Under the pieces are notes generated by a model. That model saw only the letters and a program-made list of their open reading frames with translations, was not told the origin of the DNA and ran no database searches. Below are positions 9,328 to 18,897 of a stretch of 64,000 bases of DNA, piece after piece. The stretch comes from Paenibacillus sp. 1001270B_150601_E10. GTDB taxonomy: Bacteria; Bacillota; Bacilli; Paenibacillales; Paenibacillaceae. Where the stretch lies: positions 188,507 to 252,506 of the forward strand of contig NZ_JADMOL010000001.1 in the NCBI RefSeq assembly GCF_015558675.1. The letters are read 5' to 3'. Each line of letters opens with the position of its first letter. The first letter of the stretch is position 1. A program made the position numbers and the translations under genes.

Positions 9328-10770
9328 TCAAGAAAGTCCGAGATACGCTTTTATGCCATTAAACACCTGTTCAGCAACACGCTGCTGGAATTGCTCATTG
9401 TACATTTGAGCCTCATCGTTTGAATTGCTCAAGAATCCAATTTCGAGCAATATTCCCGGCATCTTCGTATTCCGTATTACATGGAAGTTCCCTTGGCGTA
9501 CACCACGATCTTTTAACTGGGTGCCTTTCATGAGATACTTGTGCATCACATCAGCAAATGCCTTGCTTTCTGGACGATACCAATACGTCTCTGTCCCATT
9601 CGCCGCTGCGGAATCCGCACTATTCCCATGGAAAGATATGAACAAATCTGCATTAAGGTCGTTTGCCACCTTCACTCGATCAGAAAGCTCTACGAAGGTA
9701 TCATCTTCTCTCGTTAATACGACGTTGAAACGGTCATCCTTGCGCATAAGCTCAGCGACCTTGAGCGTCTGCTGAAGCGCAAAGTTTTTCTCAAGCTTTT
9801 TATTAACACTGACAGCACCAGAGTCATGAGCACCATGACCTGCATCCAATACGACCGTATACTTTCCATCAGGCTTAGTTGGAGGGGTTGTTGTACCATT
9901 ATTGCCTCCTGAAGTATTCGCACTGAGCTCAAAGGAAAGAAGTCCACTGCCGTTCTTCGACGTCTTTACTTGAAGTGCATAATTGGCATCTACAACAAAT
10001 CGTACCGTATCCGGTTGGAACTGTGCAAATCTTACTTGCTGCACATCTGGATATCCTGTAATAACCTGAGTTCCTTGAGACCCGTTAGCATTGCCGTATT
10101 TCTCCATGAACTCCTGATTAAACGTGGTATTCGGAAGATCAATGATCACTTTGTGAGGGTTCGTCATCATTGAGATTTTCGGTTGTACGTCTTTCTCAAG
10201 AGAAATATGTAATGTGTTTTCACCGAAAACAAAATCCTGTACCTTGATCAAGCTGGAATTAGGGTCTGTCGTACCTGTTCCATCTTCGGATCCGCCTGTC
10301 CCCGGCGTGGAAGGATCAACGGTTGAGCCACCGTCTGGCGTAAATAAGTATACGGCTTTAGCGGTATTGTCCCAATCTACCGTCAGCCCAAGGCTCTCTC
10401 CTACAAATCGCAGCGGAACCAGCGTTGAGCCGCCTGAGATGAATGCCGGCTGATCAAGTACGACTTCTTTTCCGTTAATCGTTGCCTTCTTGCTGTCAAT
10501 CTTCAATTCAATTCGCTTGTTATCACCATATATGACAACCAATCGCGCGTTCTTGTCCCAATCAACCTTATACCCTAGCGTCTCCGATACAACGCGAATT
10601 GGTACCATTACCACATTGTTTTTTAACGTAATGGGTTCGGGAAGTTTAACAGAACTTCCGTCTAAATAAAGCGAGGGTTGTGGGGCAGCCTGTCCCACCT
10701 GTGGAAATACAATTGCTAGAAGAAACATGAACAACAAACCAGTCAACCATTTTTTTGATTTTTGCTGCAT
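9328..10770 (-). CDS. N-acetylmuramoyl-L-alanine amidase (Amidase_3) with stalk-type N-terminal domain
   Basis: A 480-residue exported enzyme that cleaves the bond between N-acetylmuramate and the stem peptide. A signal peptide ending near GQAAPQ is followed by a copper-amine-oxidase N-terminal-like domain (about residues 30-145, with MVPIRVVSETLGYKVDW and LVPLRFVGESLGLTVDW repeats). Next come a Gly/Ser/Thr linker, an AMIN-like domain (about 178-285) and the Amidase_3 domain (305-480). The zinc residues are in VVLDAGHGAHDSG and FISFHGN, and the catalytic glutamate is in GILLEIGFLSN. The ATG at 10770 has AGAGG upstream. Confidence 0.92.
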   Translation of the reverse strand: MQQKSKKWLTGLLFMFLLAIVFPQVGQAAPQPSLYLDGSSVKLPEPITLKNNVVMVPIRVVSETLGYKVDWDKNARLVVIYGDNKRIELKIDSKKATINGKEVVLDQPAFISGGSTLVPLRFVGESLGLTVDWDNTAKAVYLFTPDGGSTVDPSTPGTGGSEDGTGTTDPNSSLIKVQDFVFGENTLHISLEKDVQPKISMMTNPHKVIIDLPNTTFNQEFMEKYGNANGSQGTQVITGYPDVQQVRFAQFQPDTVRFVVDANYALQVKTSKNGSGLLSFELSANTSGGNNGTTTPPTKPDGKYTVVLDAGHGAHDSGAVSVNKKLEKNFALQQTLKVAELMRKDDRFNVVLTREDDTFVELSDRVKVANDLNADLFISFHGNSADSAAANGTETYWYRPESKAFADVMHKYLMKGTQLKDRGVRQGNFHVIRNTKMPGILLEIGFLSNSNDEAQMYNEQFQQRVAEQVFNGIKAYLGLS

Positions 10771-10934
10771 CTTCACCTCTACATCCTTTCGTATTGTTCT
10801 GACACTCTGAATCTATGAAATAACGTTCAAAGGAACAGACGTTAATTTAGACGAAAAAAAAAGACAAAAGTTGCGTCAATCCAAATAATACTGACAAAGA
10901 AATTATAGCTTATTTTGCCATTCTTCGTCAGTAA

Positions 10935-10974
10935 CAAAAAACACGAGCCTAGCAAATAATGCTAGAACTCGTGT
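10935..10974 (-). terminator. Intrinsic terminator of leuCD
   Basis: ACACGAG plus CTAGCA pair with TGCTAG plus CTCGTGT with a two-base bulge. The minus-strand transcript then has six T. It is placed 35 bases after the leuD stop codon. Confidence 0.85.
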
Positions 10975-11007
10975 TTTTGTGGATTGCAATGCTAATCTAT
11001 CCATCTA

Positions 11008-11622
11008 TTATGCTTGTACAGGGTACGCTAGACGATCTTGGTGCTTCGCCTCGTAAGCACCGATCGCGTCATCATGCTTTAGCGTCAGGCCAATATCGTC
11101 CAGTCCTTGCAGCAGGAACTGACGACGATGCTCATCCAGCTCAAAATCATACGACAAGCCATAATCGTCGGTTATTTTTTTATTTTCAAGATCAACATGA
11201 AGCTGATATCTCTCATGCTGGCTTGTGCGCTGGAACAATTCTTCCACCTGCTCCTCCGAAAGCTTGATTGGAAGAATGCCGTTTTTAAAGCAGTTATTGT
11301 AGAAAATATCGGCATAGGATGGTGCAATTACACAGCGGAAGCCAAAGTCCAATATCGCCCAAGGTGCATGCTCGCGTGAGGAGCCGCAGCCAAAGTTTGC
11401 ACGAGAGATCAACACGCTTGCCCCTTGATATTGCGGTTGGTTTAAGCTAAACGAAGGAATCGTATTCCCCTCTTCATCAAAGCGCCATTCATAGAACAGG
11501 AATTGGCCAAAGCCGCTTCGCTCAATTCTTTTCAAAAATTGCTTTGGAATAATGGCATCTGTATCTACGTTCACACGATCCACAGGCGCTACGAGCCCGG
11601 TCATAGTTGTAAATGCTTGCAT
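11008..11622 (-). CDS. leuD: 3-isopropylmalate dehydratase, small subunit
   Basis: A 204-residue subunit of isopropylmalate isomerase, the second step of leucine synthesis from 2-oxoisovalerate. It shows the family landmarks [23 protein letters not shown] near the N-terminus and [18 protein letters not shown] in the swivelling domain. The length is normal. It starts 16 bases after leuC with GGGGGA upstream, so the two are translated from one message and assemble as LeuCD. Confidence 0.96.
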   Translation of the reverse strand: MQAFTTMTGLVAPVDRVNVDTDAIIPKQFLKRIERSGFGQFLFYEWRFDEEGNTIPSFSLNQPQYQGASVLISRANFGCGSSREHAPWAILDFGFRCVIAPSYADIFYNNCFKNGILPIKLSEEQVEELFQRTSQHERYQLHVDLENKKITDDYGLSYDFELDEHRRQFLLQGLDDIGLTLKHDDAIGAYEAKHQDRLAYPVQA

Positions 11623-11638
11623 CGGCTTATCCCCCTAA

Positions 11639-13060
11639 CTAGTTCAACACTTCTGTTTTGATTTCCCAATTCCGTACATCCACAAAGCGACCTTCAATTG
11701 CTGCTGCAGCTGCCATTGCAGGTGATACAAGATGCGTACGGCCTCCGCGTCCTTGACGGCCCTCAAAGTTACGGTTAGACGTAGACGCACAGCGCTGGCC
11801 AGGTTGAAGCACATCCGGGTTCATCGCGAGACACATGCTGCATCCTGCATCACGCCATTCAAAGCCCGCTTCCATGAACACTTTATCAAGGCCTTCCTTC
11901 TCTGCCTGCATTTTTACACGTCCAGAGCCCGGCACGACAATAGCCGTTACTTTCTCGCTCACTTGATAGCCTCGTGCAATTTCAGCCGCCGCACGCAAGT
12001 CTTCAATACGTCCGTTCGTACAGGAACCGATAAAGACGTAATCGATGCCAATCTCCGTCATTGGCGTTCCTGGCGCGAGTCCCATATATTCTAAAGCCTT
12101 CTCAGCGGCTTTGCGTTCGTTTTCTGTGCTGAAGTCTTCAGGACGAGGAACAGCAGAGGTAATGCTGGTACCCATGCCTGGGCTGGTTCCCCATGTCACC
12201 TGAGGAATCAAAGAGTCCACATCGAATTCAACAACCGTATCATAGACTGCGCCTTCATCGGTTGACAGTTCGCTCCAAGCTTTCACCATTTGATCAAAAG
12301 CTTCGCCTTGTGGCACATACTGACGACCTATCAAATAATTGAAAGTCGTTTCATCTGGAGCAATCAAGCCAGCCCGCGCGCCTGCCTCTATGGACATGTT
12401 GCACACGGTCATTCTTTCTTCCATGGAGAGCTCACGGATCGCATCACCTGTGTATTCCACTACATAGCCCGTTGCAAAGTCTGTACCATATTTCGCAATG
12501 ACGCCAAGAATCATATCCTTTGCGGTTACACCTGGTTTACGCGAGCCAATGAAGCGAACCTCCATCGTCTTCGACTTCGCCTGCTGCAAGCATTGCGTGG
12601 CAAGGACATGCTCAACTTCGCTAGTTCCGATACCAAATGCTAGCGCGCCGAAAGCGCCATGTGTCGATGTATGGCTGTCGCCGCATACGATGGTCTTGCC
12701 CGGGTGTGTAAGCCCAAGCTCTGGCCCCATAACGTGCACGACCCCTTGATCCACATCGTTCAGATCAAATAAACGAACGTCAAAGTCCTCGCAGTTTTTA
12801 GACAGTGTATCAATTTGCTGCTTGGAGATTGGATCTGTAATGTTGAAGCGATCCTTCGTAGGCACATTGTGGTCCATCGTTGCATAGGTCAAATCAGGAC
12901 GACGCACCTTGCGCCCGCTCAAGCGGAGTCCTTCAAAGGCCTGAGGAGAAGTTACCTCATGCACCAAATGGAGGTCAATATAAAGAATGCTTGGCTTTCC
13001 TTCCTCACCTACAATTTCATGTTGATCCCAAATCTTTTCATATAACGTCTTCTTCGTCAT
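11639..13060 (-). CDS. leuC: 3-isopropylmalate dehydratase, large subunit
   Basis: A 473-residue aconitase-family subunit carrying the [4Fe-4S] cluster. Cluster cysteines are in GSCTNGR and in [10 protein letters not shown]. The substrate-binding region [19 protein letters not shown] is intact. The start was set at [14 protein letters not shown] (13060), which has GAGGTGAGG upstream; a reading frame extending 16 codons further lacks a good site. The other ilv/leu genes are not in the window, so leuCD forms a separate operon here, probably controlled by the divergent LysR regulator. Confidence 0.96.
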   Translation of the reverse strand: MTKKTLYEKIWDQHEIVGEEGKPSILYIDLHLVHEVTSPQAFEGLRLSGRKVRRPDLTYATMDHNVPTKDRFNITDPISKQQIDTLSKNCEDFDVRLFDLNDVDQGVVHVMGPELGLTHPGKTIVCGDSHTSTHGAFGALAFGIGTSEVEHVLATQCLQQAKSKTMEVRFIGSRKPGVTAKDMILGVIAKYGTDFATGYVVEYTGDAIRELSMEERMTVCNMSIEAGARAGLIAPDETTFNYLIGRQYVPQGEAFDQMVKAWSELSTDEGAVYDTVVEFDVDSLIPQVTWGTSPGMGTSITSAVPRPEDFSTENERKAAEKALEYMGLAPGTPMTEIGIDYVFIGSCTNGRIEDLRAAAEIARGYQVSEKVTAIVVPGSGRVKMQAEKEGLDKVFMEAGFEWRDAGCSMCLAMNPDVLQPGQRCASTSNRNFEGRQGRGGRTHLVSPAMAAAAAIEGRFVDVRNWEIKTEVLN

Positions 13061-13106
13061 ATTCCTCACCTCTCGCATTGATCTGCGTTCTCTATGTGTT
13101 GCAATC

Positions 13107-13157
13107 AATATATCATTCCTTTATTCATAGTTCCAAGATATAATATCTATAATATTA
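13107..13157. promoter_or_regulatory. leuC promoter and candidate LysR operator
   Basis: On the minus strand TTGGAA (13131-13136) and TATATT (13107-13112) are spaced by 18 bases and fit a sigma-A promoter for leuCD. Just upstream (13141-13157) lies a palindrome TAATAT-N5-ATATTA, which fits the T-N11-A rule for LysR-type sites. It is placed about 40-57 bases before the expected leuC start of transcription, between the two divergent genes, so it could serve activation of leuCD and autoregulation. Confidence 0.5.
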
Positions 13158-13193
13158 ATAGGTTTGGACTATATAGTTCAGAGAGGTGTATAT

Positions 13194-14147
13194 ATGGAAT
13201 TTCGTCAATTGCAGTATGTATTGCAAATCGCGGAGGAGCGCAACTTTTCACGGGCGGCGGATAAGCTTCATATTGCCCAGCCTTCATTAAGCCAGCAGCT
13301 TTCCAAGCTGGAAAAGGAGATTGGAGTACTGCTATTTCAGCGGACAACCAACTCTGTTGAAATGACCCATGCAGGCGAAGTCTTTGTAGATCGGGCGCAG
13401 AAGATTCTTGATTCCATGGAGCAGCTTCGAAAGGAAATGTCCGATATCTCCCAGACGAAGGCTGGCAAAGTAACTATAGGCACGATGCCCATCACGGGCT
13501 CGCATATTCTCCCTCATGTCGTCCCGCAGTTTCATAAGCGTTATCCGGACATAGACTTTGTCTTAACTGAAGAGCCTTCAACGTCAAATTTGATTAAAAT
13601 GACCGCTCAGGGCAAAATCGATCTTTGTCTCCTCTCCCTGCCCATTCATGAGGAATCACTATCTTATGAACCCATTGTTGAAGAGGAAATATTTCTCGCT
13701 GTTCCAAAAGAACATGCGCTGTACAAATCTTACATCGAGCATCGCGAGCCGGTGGATTTAGAGCTTGTGCAGGAGGAATCATTTATTTCACTAAAAAAGG
13801 GACAAGGCTTTCGACAAATTACGATTGACCTATGCCGAGAAGCTGGGTTTGAGCCTAAGGTTGTCTTTGAAAGCAGCAATATCGAGACCGTGCAATCTCT
13901 AGTCGCTTCCGGCATGGGAATAGCCTTTGTGCCCTCGCTTATTGCAACAGCACCAAGAAGTGAATTTGTACCCGCGTATATTCCAATCCAGTATCGTCCC
14001 TCTCGTAAGCTGGTGCTAGCTTATCGTACTGGGCGTTATATGTCTAAAGCAGCCGAAGCATTCATGGAAACATTAAAAGACACGGTTGCTGTTCAGTTCA
14101 GCGACCGTGTCCGTGCCGTTCTCCAGCCTGCAAAGCCTACGGAATAG
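13194..14147 (+). CDS. LysR-type transcriptional regulator, likely controls leuCD
   Basis: A 317-residue regulator. The N-terminal winged helix-turn-helix (residues 1-60: MEFRQLQYVLQIAEE, SRAADKLHIAQPSLSQQLSKLE) is followed by a two-lobe effector-binding domain (about 90-300). The start at 13194 has GAGAGG upstream; a frame start 30 bases earlier lacks one. The gene diverges from leuC with a 133-base shared region, the usual arrangement for a LysR regulator and its target. The inducer (for example a leucine-pathway intermediate) is inferred from position only. Confidence 0.9.
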   Translation: MEFRQLQYVLQIAEERNFSRAADKLHIAQPSLSQQLSKLEKEIGVLLFQRTTNSVEMTHAGEVFVDRAQKILDSMEQLRKEMSDISQTKAGKVTIGTMPITGSHILPHVVPQFHKRYPDIDFVLTEEPSTSNLIKMTAQGKIDLCLLSLPIHEESLSYEPIVEEEIFLAVPKEHALYKSYIEHREPVDLELVQEESFISLKKGQGFRQITIDLCREAGFEPKVVFESSNIETVQSLVASGMGIAFVPSLIATAPRSEFVPAYIPIQYRPSRKLVLAYRTGRYMSKAAEAFMETLKDTVAVQFSDRVRAVLQPAKPTE

Positions 14148-14157
14148 AGCTTTAGGA

Positions 14158-16080
14158 TCAAGGAGCTTGAGATATATTCAAATCAACAGGAGAATGACCA
14201 GGCGGTGGCTCAGATGCAAATAGCGCCTCAACCACGGCTTGGATATTCGCTGTTGTAGCCCCATAGCTAATAAAGCTTACAGGAACTTGCTCCAATGATT
14301 TCACATCATATGGGGAGCCGATCGATACCGAAGCCATTGGAATATCGCTAGTTGCAACATACTGGATGGCTCGTTTCATAACATCCTCATTCTGACGCAT
14401 CAGCTGTAAATCTCTTGTTACAAATAGAATACCGTCCTCGTCTGAATTCATCTCGGATAGATGAAGATTGTTTCTTACTTGATTCTGCGAGAGGGCCTTA
14501 AAAGAAATGGTTTCTGTTGTAAGAGAGGAATGGTCCGAGAGTGAGGATTGAATGGCCTCATTCAGCAGCTTAATGGCATAAGGATCCGTACCGACGATAT
14601 GCAGACGCTTCATCCGTGAAGAAATGAACGGGAGATGCGATGACTCACCCTTCATCGTTATGGCCTGCCTTGCCACTTGCAGAGCAAATTCAAGATCCCC
14701 ATTGTTCTTCAACCATTTCTCAGCATGCTTGATCTGTTCTTCCTTTGTGGCCTGCTCTTCATTCTTATCCAGAAGGCCATACTTTGCTTTAACCGTTAAA
14801 ATACGGAGGACGCTGTCATCGATGCGCTCATGAGACAGCCGACCTTTAAGAACCGCATCCACCAAATGCTCCTTCACCCGAGAAGGGTGAGCGGGCATTA
14901 ACAGAATATCCACTCCTGCATCGATAGCCCTTTCACTCGCTTCTTCAATGCCGAAATGCTGCTCTATTGCCCCCATATTCATTGCATCCGTAACAATTAC
15001 GCCTTGAAAATTCATTTCTGTACGAAGCTGATGAGTAATCAACGCTTTCGAGAGAGAAGCGGGCTTATATACAGGTTCTCCATCTTTTTTCGAAATGATT
15101 GTAGAGTCATCAAGAGACGGTACCGCGACATGCGCGCTCATGACCATATCCACACCTGCTTCAATTGCATCCTGGAAAGGCTTTAGGTCCATCATCTTCA
15201 TCTGTTCCTTCGAATGATCCAAAACAGGCAGATTAATATGAGAATCAACGTTTGTGTCCCCATGACCAGGAAAATGCTTAATGACTGCTGGGATATTTGC
15301 TTGATGCATCCCCTCTATCATTGGCAGCACATACTGACTCACAACATCAGCGGATGAACCAAAGGATCGAATACCGATCACGGGGTTGCTCGGATTGCTG
15401 TTTACATCTGCAACGGGTGCAAAGTTCAAATTCATGCCGAGCGCGTGCAAATTGTGACCCATACGCGTTGCTGTTTCGCGTGCATAATCGGGATTACCCG
15501 CTGCGGCAATCGCCATATTGCCGTTCATTCTTGACATGAACGGAAAGCGAGACACGACGCCACCCTCTTGATCGACCCCAATCCAAGCCGGAACTTTCAA
15601 CCCAAGTTCTCGAAGCATTGAGGTTTGCTCAATGGTCGTTTGAATCGTTTCCGCATTAGAGCGAAACAGAATGACGCCGCCAGGCTTCATGTTCTCGAGC
15701 GACTGCTTCATGGTTGAGGTTGGATTCTCCACTTCAACAGCTGACATATCGACAAAGAGAAGCTGGCCGATCTTCTCATCAAGCGACATCTGAGCTAGCA
15801 GCTGTTTGGCTTTAGCGCGTGCCTCTTCATTGCGTTTCTCCTGAGCTTCGCTTGCCTGCGATTCGGACGTAGCACTTGATACAGTCGGCTTCTGAGGCGT
15901 ATTGCCTGAGGGGCTTGAAGGCGGTGATGTCACTGAAAAGCGTTGAACCAGCTCTTGAAAGCCTCCTCCCCAAGCTGCGACACCAGCCACGATAAGAAGC
16001 AAGCTCATGCTTCCTATAAGCCAGTAACGACGGTATCCTTTCTTATTTGCGGGACGAGACTTCGAACGTCGTTGTTGCAT
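14158..16080 (-). CDS. Membrane-anchored GH3 beta-N-acetylhexosaminidase (NagZ-like)
   Basis: A 640-residue glycoside hydrolase family 3 enzyme with an N-terminal membrane anchor (about residues 18-40) and a Ser/Thr/Pro/Gln-rich linker. The catalytic domain shows GVDQEGGVVSRF, the NagZ signature KHFPGHGDTNVDSH (about residues 267-280) with the Asp/His acid-base pair, and VTDAMNMGAI with the nucleophile aspartate. A C-terminal domain of about 200 residues follows, as in B. subtilis NagZ (YbbD), which releases GlcNAc from muropeptides outside the cell. The second ATG (16080) is preferred because AAGGGG lies 8 bases upstream of it and only 2 bases from the first. The gene converges with the LysR gene. 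Confidence 0.9.
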   Translation of the reverse strand: MQQRRSKSRPANKKGYRRYWLIGSMSLLLIVAGVAAWGGGFQELVQRFSVTSPPSSPSGNTPQKPTVSSATSESQASEAQEKRNEEARAKAKQLLAQMSLDEKIGQLLFVDMSAVEVENPTSTMKQSLENMKPGGVILFRSNAETIQTTIEQTSMLRELGLKVPAWIGVDQEGGVVSRFPFMSRMNGNMAIAAAGNPDYARETATRMGHNLHALGMNLNFAPVADVNSNPSNPVIGIRSFGSSADVVSQYVLPMIEGMHQANIPAVIKHFPGHGDTNVDSHINLPVLDHSKEQMKMMDLKPFQDAIEAGVDMVMSAHVAVPSLDDSTIISKKDGEPVYKPASLSKALITHQLRTEMNFQGVIVTDAMNMGAIEQHFGIEEASERAIDAGVDILLMPAHPSRVKEHLVDAVLKGRLSHERIDDSVLRILTVKAKYGLLDKNEEQATKEEQIKHAEKWLKNNGDLEFALQVARQAITMKGESSHLPFISSRMKRLHIVGTDPYAIKLLNEAIQSSLSDHSSLTTETISFKALSQNQVRNNLHLSEMNSDEDGILFVTRDLQLMRQNEDVMKRAIQYVATSDIPMASVSIGSPYDVKSLEQVPVSFISYGATTANIQAVVEALFASEPPPGHSPVDLNISQAP

Positions 16081-16106
16081 AAGCATTTCCCCTTAGTCTT
16101 GCATGA

Positions 16107-16935
16107 TTACTGATTAGCTTGTGCACCCAAATGGTAGATATGCGGCTTGCGATCCTTGAACACTGGAATTCGTGAACGAACATCAGGGATCTGCTCAAGG
16201 TTTATTTTCCCCGTTAAGATTATCTCTTCATCAGCAGCAGAAGCTGTAACTTCTCCCCATGGGTCAATAATCATGGAGTGTCCGAAAAAGGAGGTGACTT
16301 CACCATGATCCCCAATACTGCTGCCCATTCGATTACAAGCGACAACCGCCATTTGGTTTTCTATTGCTCTAGCCGCAAGCAGCGTCTTCCAATGATATAA
16401 TCTTGGATTTGGCCACTGTGCAGGCACAAAGAGCACTTGAGCGCCGCTTAGGGCGAGCGTTCGGGTCAATTCGGGGAAACGCAGATCATAACAAATGATG
16501 CTGCCGCAAGGAATACCATCCAGCTCAAATCGATTAACGGACTCCCCTTCCGTTAAATGCAGGTGCTCATCCATCAAAGCAAATAAGTGTATATTCGCTT
16601 ACTAATTCGCCTTGACGGTTATAAATATAGGTCACGTTGCGTACTTGGCCATTCTCTATTACAGCAACGGACCCTCCAACGATATTGACTTGGTGTTTAA
16701 GCGACAAACGGTGCAGCAGTTCTTTTGACCGCTGTCCCCTCTCATCTGCTAGCACTTGTATGGAAGTTAGGGCATAACCAGCGTTCCACATTTCAGGCAG
16801 CACGATCACATCCGGTCTTTCATTGCCCTTCATGGCTTCTTCTACAAGAGCTTCCACCCGCTGATAATTCTTGTCCGGTTCACCGATTACAACATCCATT
16901 TGAACGACGCTTATGTTCCATTCCGTTGATTTCAT
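16107..16935 (-). pseudogene. mtnU: Broken carbon-nitrogen hydrolase (omega-amidase, MtnU-like)
   Basis: Two adjacent frames together make one nitrilase-family protein of about 275 residues. The first (16935 to about 16567) has the start MKSTEWNISVVQMD with GAAGGGTGG upstream and the catalytic Glu in VIVLPEMWN, and ends ...SEYTLICFDG-stop. The second frame picks up at IHLFALMDEHLHL, has the catalytic Cys in GSIICYDLRFPE, and runs to 16107. Family members read Tyr-x-Lys-Ile-His-Leu-Phe at the junction; here GAAT is followed directly by ATACAC, as if 8 bases (AT-NNN-AAR) had been lost. That removes the catalytic Lys and shifts the frame. The intact enzyme hydrolyses 2-oxoglutaramate made by MtnE, whose gene lies just beyond. 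Confidence 0.85.
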
Positions 16936-17051
16936 GTTCGTCCACCCTTCATCTGTGTCACTTTCTTCCATCATATCTTTTCATGGAAATCCGTCAAGGT
17001 GGGCAAAGTATGAAAATCAGCATTCAGATACCTATGCTTGAAAGGAGAATC

Positions 17052-17534
17052 ATGATGCGGAAGTACCAATCACGCATTCAAGCCATCATGTTTGTTGTAT
17101 GTATGGCGCTTACTTGCTTTGCTCCCTTAGCTGAAGCCCAAGCTGCTCCAGAAGAAACACTCGCTACGCCACCTGTCCAAATGTTCGATATGAAACAGGA
17201 GCGTATCGTTAAAAGCGTTCCCAACCAGGAGATCTATCAGCAGCATGCAATGGAATGGCTAAAGTCCATTACAAAAGTCGCCCCTCAAGTATCCATCGGG
17301 TCAAAATGTGGTTACATTGTTAGAGTCCCATTAGTCAAACCATATACCGTAACGCTGCCTACATTAAAAGTTGAAACCAATACGGTATTTTTAATTTACT
17401 GTCCGCAAAAAGAGCCTCTGCTTCTTATCTTCGGTCCTGATCGCAAGCCTTATCTAATGGAGTTTAAGGCGGACGTAAAGCCGTTTATCGAGCATATGCT
17501 TACGCCAAGCCATCCAGGTGCCAATCGAGAATAG
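17052..17534 (+). CDS. Secreted protein of unknown function
   Basis: About 160 residues with a clear signal peptide (MMRKYQSRIQAIMFVVCMAL, cleavage near AEAQAAPEE). The mature part is short and basic, with two cysteines (GSKCGYIVRVPL and FLIYCPQKEP) that could form a disulphide, and several alternating beta-type segments. The ATG at 17052 (or 17055) has AAAGGAG just upstream. It lies between the broken mtnU and mtnE but shows no link to methionine salvage. I do not recognise the family. A weak A/T-rich hairpin (17535-17566) follows the stop codon. Confidence 0.7.
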   Translation: MMRKYQSRIQAIMFVVCMALTCFAPLAEAQAAPEETLATPPVQMFDMKQERIVKSVPNQEIYQQHAMEWLKSITKVAPQVSIGSKCGYIVRVPLVKPYTVTLPTLKVETNTVFLIYCPQKEPLLLIFGPDRKPYLMEFKADVKPFIEHMLTPSHPGANRE

Positions 17535-17643
17535 ACCTTTTCTTAGTCTATTAAGAAAAAAGGCTATACACTCCAGTCAAAACATGCTAAATTAAGCGTT
17601 AATAATTGGCAATACGCATGTTATAGAAGATGGAGTGAACGGA

Positions 17644-18837
17644 ATGCCGTACGTGAATGAACAGTCGTTAAACATTACTCCGGCAGATCGTATGAACGAT
17701 CTGCCTACTCAATTTTTTGCCCAGCTTGTAAAAAAGTGCAATGCTCGTATCGCTGAAGGCCATGATGTTATCAATCTCGGCCAAGGCAATCCCGACTTGC
17801 CTACACCTCCCCATATCGTAGCCTCTATGCAGGCAGCAGCTGCAAACCCGCAGTATCACAAATACTCTCCCTTTACCGGCTATCGCTTCCTTAAAGAAGC
17901 GATTGCGCATCGCTATAAGGAAGACTATAACGTAGATCTGGATCCTGACAGCGAAGTTGCCATCTTGTTTGGCGGTAAAACAGGTCTCGTGGAGCTGAGC
18001 CAGATCCTCCTTAATCCAGGCGATGTCTGTCTTGTTCCAGATCCCGGATATCCCGACTATTGGTCAGGCGTCGTGTTGTCTGGAGCTGAAATGGTGATGA
18101 TGCCTCTCACGGAGGCCAATCATTACTTGCCGAAGTATGAGGAGCTTAAAGAAGAAGAGCTTAGAAGAGCAAAGCTGATGTTTCTAAATTATCCAAACAA
18201 TCCGACAGCGGCTACAGCCGATTCTTCCTTTTATGAGAAAACCGTACAGTTTGCAAGGGAGCATCAAATCGTCGTTGCAAGCGACTTTGCTTATGGTGCG
18301 ATCGGCTTTGATGGCAACAGACCAATAAGCTTTCTCGAGACACCAGGAGCGAAAGAAGTCGGTGTGGAATTCTACACCTTGTCGAAGACGTACAATATGG
18401 CGGGTTGGCGCGTGGCGTTTGCGCTTGGTAATAAAGAGATTATTCGATACATCAATTTGCTGCAGGATCATATGTATGTGAGTCTTTTCGGTGCTGTTCA
18501 AGAAGCAGCTGCTCAGGCATTGACTGGCCCGCAGGATTCTGTTCACGCTTTGTGCGCAACCTATGAAAGCCGCCGCAAAGCCATGTTCGAAGCTCTTCAA
18601 CGGATCGGCTGGCAGGCTAGAATTTCCCAAGGGTCTTTCTTTGCATGGCTTCCTGTTCCTAGACCTTATACATCAACGGAATTTGCGGACCTGCTGCTCG
18701 AAAAAGCAAACGTCGTCGTTGCACCGGGCATCGGATTCGGTACATACGGAGAAGGCTACGTTCGTGTTGGCTTGCTGGCGGAAGAGGCAAGGCTTGTTGA
18801 AGCGATTGAACGCATTGGTGCATTGCATTTATTTTAA
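17644..18837 (+). CDS. mtnE: PLP-dependent aminotransferase of methionine salvage
   Basis: A 397-residue class I/II aminotransferase. The pyridoxal-phosphate lysine is in YTLSKTYNMAGWRVAF; other landmarks are NLGQGNPDLPTPPHI, YPNNPTAATAD and the C-terminal VRVGLLAEEARL. It resembles B. subtilis MtnE (YkrV), which transaminates 2-oxo-4-methylthiobutyrate to methionine, using glutamine among the donors. The neighbours (mtnU remnant on one side, mtnWXB downstream) support the assignment over other PatA-type enzymes. The ATG at 17644 has GGAG eight bases upstream; an in-frame GTG at 17635 is less well placed. No SAM riboswitch is visible in the ~110 bases upstream. Confidence 0.85.
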   Translation: MPYVNEQSLNITPADRMNDLPTQFFAQLVKKCNARIAEGHDVINLGQGNPDLPTPPHIVASMQAAAANPQYHKYSPFTGYRFLKEAIAHRYKEDYNVDLDPDSEVAILFGGKTGLVELSQILLNPGDVCLVPDPGYPDYWSGVVLSGAEMVMMPLTEANHYLPKYEELKEEELRRAKLMFLNYPNNPTAATADSSFYEKTVQFAREHQIVVASDFAYGAIGFDGNRPISFLETPGAKEVGVEFYTLSKTYNMAGWRVAFALGNKEIIRYINLLQDHMYVSLFGAVQEAAAQALTGPQDSVHALCATYESRRKAMFEALQRIGWQARISQGSFFAWLPVPRPYTSTEFADLLLEKANVVVAPGIGFGTYGEGYVRVGLLAEEARLVEAIERIGALHLF

Positions 18838-18861
18838 TTCATAAATGTGGCATTTGCTTTC

Positions 18862-18891
18862 TTTACTTTTCAATGAAGAGCATGCTAAACT
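18862..18891 (+). promoter_or_regulatory. Promoter of the proBAC-mtnWXB leader
   Basis: TTTACT (18862-18867), an 18-base spacer, and TAAACT (18886-18891) preceded by TG one base upstream (extended -10). Transcription would start near 18898, just ahead of the T-box stem I. Confidence 0.55.
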
Positions 18892-18897
18892 GGTATC

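Noticed and set aside
17535-17643. SAM riboswitch upstream of mtnE
   Set aside because: The gap is only about 110 bases and lacks the S-box core sequences and a terminator.
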